Shown piece by piece: positions 53,675-58,339 of a DNA stretch of 58,339 nt. The stretch covers positions 1 to 58,339 of the forward strand of contig NZ_BANT01000037.1 of the NCBI RefSeq assembly GCF_000333015.1. Reading direction: 5' to 3'. The DNA comes from Gordonia hirsuta DSM 44140 = NBRC 16056 (GTDB taxonomy: Bacteria > Actinomycetota > Actinomycetes > Mycobacteriales > Mycobacteriaceae). Every line of letters starts with the position of its first letter. Position 1 is the first letter of the stretch. The notes beneath the pieces were generated by a model. That model did no database searches. It was given only the letters and a program-made list of their open reading frames with translations, and had not been told where the DNA came from. Made by a program: the position numbers and the translations under genes.

Positions 53675-54207
53675 GATCGATTCCTGTTCTCTGCGGAGAG
53701 GGTTGAGCTGGGGCCGGATCCGGCCCCAGCGTCCCGCACGGCTGCGGTGCGGGAGATCAAGGGCAGCACGCGGCCGGCACCGGTCCCGGCGTGCTCGGTA
53801 TCGCCCGACGCAGGCAGCGCCAGATCGCTGACGGTGAGCGCATCGAGGCTGTCGTAGAAAGCGTTCTGCGCGCGGGCCAGCGCACCTCGCAACCGGCACG
53901 ACGGCAGCAGCGGGCAAGGGGTCGCGGCGTCGCAGTCGACCACCGGATCGTCGCCTTCGAGCTGCCGGACCACCCAGCCCACGCGGGCAGTGCGGCCCAG
54001 GGAGGTGATCGACAGGCCGCCGGAGCGGCCGCGACGGGAGTGCACGACGCCGATCTCGGAGAGACGGCTGACCACCTTGGCGGTGTGGGTAGGCGGAACC
54101 GACAGCTCGGCGGCCAGATCACGCGCGGTGCGCGTGGTCGTCCCGGAATCGGCGGCCAGGCGCATGAGCACCCGGAGGCCGATGTCGGTGAATCGCGTCA
54201 GTTGCAC
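53671..54207 (-). CDS. nsrR: Nitric-oxide-sensing repressor NsrR (Rrf2 family)
   Basis: NsrR uses a [4Fe-4S] cluster to sense NO and releases hmp from repression. The 178-residue protein has the Rrf2 HTH, D8 and three cysteines C92, C98 and C104 spaced C-x5-C-x5-C, matching the Streptomyces NsrR cluster site. GTG at 54207 begins QLTRFTD. The C-terminal 40 residues are unlike shorter NsrRs. A palindrome overlaps a candidate -10 upstream. Confidence 0.92.
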   Translation of the reverse strand: MQLTRFTDIGLRVLMRLAADSGTTTRTARDLAAELSVPPTHTAKVVSRLSEIGVVHSRRGRSGGLSITSLGRTARVGWVVRQLEGDDPVVDCDAATPCPLLPSCRLRGALARAQNAFYDSLDALTVSDLALPASGDTEHAGTGAGRVLPLISRTAAVRDAGAGSGPSSTLSAENRNRS

Positions 54208-54222
54208 GAACCGATCAGACCA

Positions 54223-54240
54223 TATTCCGAATGCCGGATA
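54223..54240. promoter_or_regulatory. Candidate NsrR operator
   Basis: TATTCCG (54223-54229) and CGGATA (54235-54240) form an imperfect inverted repeat overlapping TATGGT (54224-54219, minus strand), the likely -10 of nsrR. Confidence 0.45.
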
Positions 54241-54259
54241 CCTATTTAGGTGGCCAAGC

Positions 54260-54286
54260 TCTCACAGGTCGAAAGTCCCTGTGAGA
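54260..54286. terminator. Hairpin between ceoC and nsrR
   Basis: TCTCACAGG pairs with CCTGTGAGA (9 bp) around TCGAAAGTC. It sits downstream of ceoC and upstream of nsrR, so it may end the ceoBC transcript. Confidence 0.5.
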
Positions 54287-54302
54287 CAAGGGATTTCGGG
54301 TC

Positions 54303-54989
54303 CTATCCGGAGGTCAGGGGCTCGCTGCCGCCCGGCATGCGAATCACCTGCGCCAGGTGCCGCTCGGCCTCCTCGGGGGCGATGAAGACGAGCTCGTCGC
54401 CGCCCTCGAGGGCATCGTCGGGCTGGGGCACGATGACCCGGCGGCCCCGGATGATGGTCACCAGAGCCACATCGCGGGGCAACTGCAGCCGCCGCACCGC
54501 CTTCCCGGCCAGGGGAGTGTCGTCGGGCAGGGTGAGCTCGACCAGGTTGGCCTGGCCCTGGCGGAAGGTCATCAGCCGGACCAGATCGCCGACGCTGACG
54601 GCTTCTTCGACCAGGGCCGCCATCAGGCGCGGCGTGGACACAGCCACATCGACCCCCCAGTCCTCGGTGAACAGCCACTCGTTCCGGGGATCGTTGACCC
54701 GGGCCACCACCCGGTTGACGGCGAACTCGGTGGTCGCCAGCAGGCTCAGCACCAGATTCGCCTTATCGTCGCCGGTCGCCGCGATCACCACGTCGTAGGT
54801 TTGCAGCTGCGCGTTCTCCAGATCGTGCAGCTCGCAAGCATCGGCGTGCACCCACTGCGCCTGGGGCAGTGATTCGGGAAGCAGGTTCGACGCGTTCTTC
54901 TCGAAAAGCGTCACCGTGTGGCCGCTGACGACCAGCTCGCGAGCGATGGCCCGGCCCACGGCGCCGGCACCGGCGATGGCGACCTTCAT
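54303..54989 (-). CDS. ceoC: TrkA-family potassium regulator CeoC
   Basis: This 228-residue RCK protein has a Rossmann NAD-binding motif GAGAVG (7-12) and a C-terminal RCK_C domain (about 140-225). It would gate a potassium transporter in response to NAD(H) or nucleotides. ATG at 54989 follows AAGGAG and overlaps the ceoB stop (ATGA). A K+ partner is encoded next door. No TrkH/KtrB-type channel is visible in the window. Confidence 0.92.
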   Translation of the reverse strand: MKVAIAGAGAVGRAIARELVVSGHTVTLFEKNASNLLPESLPQAQWVHADACELHDLENAQLQTYDVVIAATGDDKANLVLSLLATTEFAVNRVVARVNDPRNEWLFTEDWGVDVAVSTPRLMAALVEEAVSVGDLVRLMTFRQGQANLVELTLPDDTPLAGKAVRRLQLPRDVALVTIIRGRRVIVPQPDDALEGGDELVFIAPEEAERHLAQVIRMPGGSEPLTSG

Positions 54990-55657
54990 TCTCCGGCTCC
55001 TTCGACGGGGGGCAGCTTGGCCGCGGCGCGGGCGGCCTCCAGCTGGGCGGCCAGGACGGCGACGAAGACCTCGTCGCCGTCCTGCAAGGCGGTGCGGGGC
55101 TCGGGCAGGACCGGACCGCCGTAGCGCTGCAGGAAGGCCACGCGGGCGCCGGTCTGCTCCTGGAAGTGTGCGCAGCCCAGGCCGTACCACTCCTCATGGA
55201 CGTCGACCCGGGCGATGACCAATGCGCCGGTGGGGTCCTGCCACAGCGGTGCCTGCGGCGTCTGGCCCAGGGCGCTGATGAACCGCTCGGTGGCCCACGG
55301 CACGGTCGCGACCGTCGGTATCCCGAGGCGCTCGTAGACGGCGGCCCGTTTGGCGTCGTAGATCCGGGCGACGACCCGTCGGACTCCGAAGACCTCCCGC
55401 GCCACCCGGGCGGAGATGATGTTGGAGTTGTCGCCGGAGGAGACTGCGGCGAAGGCCTCGGCGCTCTCGACTCCGGCCTCGATCAGGACATCACGGTCGA
55501 AACCGACACCGCGGACGGTGCGACCGGCGAAGCCCTCGCCGAGGCGACTGAACGCGGTCTGATCCCGATCGATGACGACCACATGGTGTCCGCGACGGTC
55601 CATCGCAGTGGCCAGTCCGGCGCCCACGCGTCCGCAACCCATGATGATTACCCGCAC
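54986..55657 (-). CDS. ceoB: TrkA-family potassium regulator CeoB
   Basis: This 223-residue RCK protein has GCGRVG (8-13) for nucleotide binding and a C-terminal RCK_C domain. It pairs with CeoC; both are needed for K+ homeostasis in M. tuberculosis (family knowledge). GTG at 55657 is set by TAACGT 7 nt upstream on this strand. It is divergent from the KimA-like permease, with only 39 bp between the start codons. Confidence 0.92.
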   Translation of the reverse strand: MRVIIMGCGRVGAGLATAMDRRGHHVVVIDRDQTAFSRLGEGFAGRTVRGVGFDRDVLIEAGVESAEAFAAVSSGDNSNIISARVAREVFGVRRVVARIYDAKRAAVYERLGIPTVATVPWATERFISALGQTPQAPLWQDPTGALVIARVDVHEEWYGLGCAHFQEQTGARVAFLQRYGGPVLPEPRTALQDGDEVFVAVLAAQLEAARAAAKLPPVEGAGE

Positions 55658-55664
55658 CCGATGG

Positions 55665-55670
55665 ACGTTA
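55665..55670 (-). promoter_or_regulatory. -10 element for leaderless ceoB
   Basis: TAACGT on the minus strand ends 7 nt before the GTG at 55657. Confidence 0.5.
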
Positions 55671-55684
55671 CTCCGCAGCAGGCC

Positions 55685-55690
55685 TACTGT
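55685..55690 (+). promoter_or_regulatory. -10 element for the leaderless KimA-like permease
   Basis: TACTGT lies 6 nt before the GTG at 55697. Confidence 0.5.
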
Positions 55691-55696
55691 GGCGGA

Positions 55697-57718
55697 GTGT
55701 CTGGTTTGACCACGGCGACCACCGCCGCGAAACGCCTGCTGCTGGGCAGACCGTTTCGCAGCGATCGGCTGGGTTCGCAACTGCTGCCCAAGCGCATCGC
55801 CCTGCCGGTGTTCGCCTCCGATGCGATGAGCTCGGTGGCCTATGCGCCGCAGGAGATCTTCCTGGTCTTGTCGGTGGCCGGAATCAGCGCCTATGCGCTG
55901 GCCCCGTGGGTGGGTCTGGCCGTCGCCGTGGTGATGGTGGTGGTCGTCGCCTCCTACCGACAGAACGTGCACGCCTATCCCTCCGGGGGCGGCGACTACG
56001 AGGTGGCCACGGTCAATCTGGGCCGCAACGCCGGTCTGACGGTGGCAGCCGCACTGCTGGTGGACTATGTCCTGACCGTGGCGGTCTCGGTGGCCGCCGC
56101 GGCCGAGAACATCGGCTCGGCGGTGCCCTTCGTGCACGACCACAAGATGGCATTCTGCCTGATCGGTGTGGCTCTGGTGGCGGCCCTGAATCTGCGCGGG
56201 GTCAAGGAGTCCGGTGTGCTGATGGCCGCACCGACCTATGCCTTCATCGCGGGCATGATCGTGATGCTCGTCTGGGGCTTTGTCCAGCTGCTCTTGCTCG
56301 ACCGGGACCTGGAGGCCTCGTCGGCCCGATACGAGCTGGCCGCGGAGCAGAACCAGCTCACCGCACTGGCGATGGTCTTCCTGGTGGCCCGCTCCTTCGC
56401 GTCCGGCTCGGTGGCTCTGACCGGTGTGGAGGCGATCAGCAACGGGGTGCCGGCCTTCCAGAAGCCCAAGTCGCGCAATGCCGCCAGCACGCTGCTGATG
56501 CTCGGGCTGCTGTCTGTCGTGTTCCTGATGGGCGTGGTGGTGCTGGCGCAGAAGCTGCACACCAAGTACGTCCTGGACCCGCAGTCGGAGCTGCGCGGAC
56601 TGCCCGAGGGCTACCAGCAGAAGTCCGTCCTGGCCCAGCTCGCCGAGACGGTCTTCGCCGGTTTTCCGGCCGGCTTCTATGTGATGACGGCGGTCACCGC
56701 ACTCATTCTGCTGCTGGCCGCCAACACCGCGTTCAACGGCTTTCCCGTACTGGGATCGGTGCTGGCTCAGGACCGGTACCTGCCGCGCCAGATGCATACC
56801 CGGGGTGACCGGCTGGCTTTCAGCAACGGCATCGTCTTCCTGGCGCTGGCGGCGATGGCCTTCCTGATCGCCTTCGACGGCGAGGTGACCTCGCTGATCC
56901 AGCTGTACATCGTCGGGGTCTTCGTGGCCTTCACCCTCAGTCAGATCGGGATGGTCCGGCACTGGTCACGCCTGCTGGCCGGAGAATCCGATCCCGACGC
57001 CCGCCGCCGGATGATCCGCTCACGGATCGTCAACGCCGTCGGCATGATGCTCACCGGCACGGTCCTGGTGGTGGTCCTGGTCGCCAAGTTCACCGCCGGA
57101 GCATGGATCGCGGTGGCCGTGATGGTCGCCCTGTTCGCGTTGATGAAGCTGATCCGGCGGCACTACCGCAAGATCGACCAGGAACTGGCGATCGCCACCG
57201 AACTCGACGACGGGGTGCTGCCGTCACGGACCCACTCGATCGTGCTGGTGTCGTCGTTGCTGCTGCCGACGGTGCGCGCCCTGCGCTATGCGCGGGCCAC
57301 CCGACCCGACGTCTTGGAAGCGGTCACCGTCAACGTCGACGACCGCAAGACGCGCACGCTGGTGTCACAGTGGGAGGACAGCGATATCACCATCCCGCTC
57401 AAGGTGATCGCCTCACCGTATCGGGACGTCACCCGGCCGGTGATCAACTATGTGCGCCGCATCCGCCGGGATGCCCCGCGCGATGTGGTGATGGTGTTCA
57501 TCCCCGAATACGTCGTCGGCCACTGGTGGGAGCACATCCTGCACAATCAGTCGGCGCTGCGGCTGAAGACGCGACTGCTCTTCGAACCGGGGGTCATGGT
57601 CACCTCGGTACCCTGGCAGCTGGTCTCGTCCGGCCGGATCGCCGAACGGGCCGAGGCCGCCTATATCGCCCCCGGTGACACCCGTCGTGGTTTCACCGGC
57701 CGGGACCATGATCGATGA
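55697..57718 (+). CDS. KimA-like potassium importer (APC superfamily; Rv2690c-like)
   Basis: This 673-residue permease has about 12 membrane helices and a cytoplasmic C-terminal domain. It keeps residues that, as I recall, bind K+ in Bacillus KimA: D42, Y49, D123, Y124, T127, S131, T242 and Y404, within LLVDYVLTVAVS and ALTGVEAIS. The C-terminal HILHNQSA also matches. A general amino-acid permease is the alternative. GTG at 55697 is set by TACTGT 6 nt upstream. It is divergent from ceoB. Confidence 0.85.
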   Translation: MSGLTTATTAAKRLLLGRPFRSDRLGSQLLPKRIALPVFASDAMSSVAYAPQEIFLVLSVAGISAYALAPWVGLAVAVVMVVVVASYRQNVHAYPSGGGDYEVATVNLGRNAGLTVAAALLVDYVLTVAVSVAAAAENIGSAVPFVHDHKMAFCLIGVALVAALNLRGVKESGVLMAAPTYAFIAGMIVMLVWGFVQLLLLDRDLEASSARYELAAEQNQLTALAMVFLVARSFASGSVALTGVEAISNGVPAFQKPKSRNAASTLLMLGLLSVVFLMGVVVLAQKLHTKYVLDPQSELRGLPEGYQQKSVLAQLAETVFAGFPAGFYVMTAVTALILLLAANTAFNGFPVLGSVLAQDRYLPRQMHTRGDRLAFSNGIVFLALAAMAFLIAFDGEVTSLIQLYIVGVFVAFTLSQIGMVRHWSRLLAGESDPDARRRMIRSRIVNAVGMMLTGTVLVVVLVAKFTAGAWIAVAVMVALFALMKLIRRHYRKIDQELAIATELDDGVLPSRTHSIVLVSSLLLPTVRALRYARATRPDVLEAVTVNVDDRKTRTLVSQWEDSDITIPLKVIASPYRDVTRPVINYVRRIRRDAPRDVVMVFIPEYVVGHWWEHILHNQSALRLKTRLLFEPGVMVTSVPWQLVSSGRIAERAEAAYIAPGDTRRGFTGRDHDR

Positions 57719-58339
57719 CCAGGACGGATCCGTGAACGATCGACTGTACGAGCTGGCGGTCACCGGTTTCGCCAACGGCGGAGCCGGCATCGCTCACGAC
57801 AGTGACGGGCGGGTGGTCTTCGTCGCCGGGGCGCTCCCCGGGGAACGGGTCCGGGCGCGGATCGTCTCGCGCCGGGCCTCGTTCACCACAGCAGAGACCG
57901 TCGACATCCTCGAGCCCTCGCCCGAGCGGATCGCGCCGCTGTGTCCGGCCGCCGCCGCCGGAGCGGGCTGCTGCGATCTGTCTTATGCGGCACCGCCCTA
58001 TGCCGCCCGGCTGCGGTCGGCGGCCCTGGCCGACGTACTGCAGCGGATCGGGAAGATGGACGGTACACAGGCCCCCGAACCCCCGAACGTGCAGGAACTC
58101 GACGATGCACCCACCGGCTGGCGGGTGCGCACCCGGCTGGCAGTCGGGGACGACGGGCGGGTCGGCCTGCGTGCGCGCGGCTCGGCCCGACTGATCAGCC
58201 AACCGTGCGCCGGACCGGTGCCGGGCATGCTTGCGGGTCTGGACCGCCTGGATGCGGTACCGGGCAGCGAGCTGGTGGTCGCCGTCGGCACCGACGACAT
58301 CCGGCACGTCTGCGCCCTGGCGCCGGCGCCACGACGCCC
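57708..58339 (+). CDS. TrmA/RumA-type RNA (uracil-5-)-methyltransferase, N-terminal part
   Basis: The visible 210 codons show a TRAM domain (about 9-65) followed by a cysteine-containing stretch (GAGCCDLSY) typical of the iron-sulfur type of this family; the methyltransferase domain lies beyond the window. It would methylate uridine C5 in rRNA or tRNA using S-adenosylmethionine. ATG at 57708 overlaps the permease by 11 bp; GTG at 57732 is an equally plausible start. Confidence 0.8.
   Translation, partial: MIDDQDGSVNDRLYELAVTGFANGGAGIAHDSDGRVVFVAGALPGERVRARIVSRRASFTTAETVDILEPSPERIAPLCPAAAAGAGCCDLSYAAPPYAARLRSAALADVLQRIGKMDGTQAPEPPNVQELDDAPTGWRVRTRLAVGDDGRVGLRARGSARLISQPCAGPVPGMLAGLDRLDAVPGSELVVAVGTDDIRHVCALAPAPRR

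Noticed and set aside
54241..54250. TTAGGT-like sequence near nsrR as an IdeR box
   Set aside because: Only a half-site; the inverted second half of the known iron box is missing.

Overview
This is a 58.3 kb chromosomal segment of a high-GC actinobacterium of the order Mycobacteriales. I infer Gordonia or a close relative (Williamsia, Rhodococcus) from gene content and codon bias; the genus is not proven. The conserved backbone follows, as I recall it, the Mycobacterium tuberculosis order Rv2733c to Rv2689c: miaB, a membrane protein, DUF349, miaA, dapF, hflX, lexA, LysM, nrdR, PAC2, ideR, sigB, DUF3099, DUF3039, yihY, sigA, ppgK, suhB-like, cei, DUF4193, DUF3093, dut, DUF3710, hydrolase, OB-fold, ceoC, ceoB, permease, trmA-like. 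I count 56 protein genes, two of them cut by the window edges. I saw no rRNA, tRNA, CRISPR array, insertion sequence or prophage.

Layout: 1-8.4 kb holds tRNA modification (miaB, miaA), lysine/peptidoglycan precursor synthesis (dapF) and hflX. 8.5-14.6 kb is a fructose phosphotransferase block (ptsH, fruA-fruK-fruR, divergent ptsI). 14.7-20.4 kb has the SOS repressor lexA with a divergent LysM gene, nrdR and hrpA. 20.4-24.0 kb has an aminotransferase and the peroxide module ahpD-ahpC/oxyR. 24.0-29.3 kb has a helicase, a PAC2 protein, a lipoprotein and a DUF4192 protein. 29.3-34.1 kb has ideR and an operon pairing a deacetylase (acuC) with an acetyltransferase fused to a ligase-like domain. 34.2-39.3 kb holds sigB and small conserved genes plus a second helicase. 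39.4-43.8 kb is an accessory TetR-controlled acyl-CoA operon. 43.9-52.0 kb is the sigA to OB-fold backbone. 52.0-54.2 kb is an nsrR-hmp nitric-oxide operon. 54.3-58.3 kb holds ceoB/ceoC, a KimA-like potassium permease and a partial RNA methyltransferase.

Most notable points: (i) an ACAD10/11-type kinase plus dehydrogenase pair together with a hydratase and an SDR, suggesting a 4-hydroxyacyl-CoA pathway; (ii) a permease with KimA potassium-binding residues, divergent from TrkA-like ceoB/ceoC; (iii) a helicase whose only full-length start is a CTG overlapping the upstream stop; (iv) twelve genes with TANNNT exactly 6-7 nt before the start codon, the signature of leaderless mRNAs; (v) an acetylation writer/eraser operon whose ligase domain lacks the catalytic histidine; (vi) an NsrR/flavohemoglobin operon where M. 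tuberculosis has, as I recall, a DUF3159 gene.

Many convergent pairs share or nearly share stop codons, while other convergent junctions carry perfect 13-20 bp hairpins.
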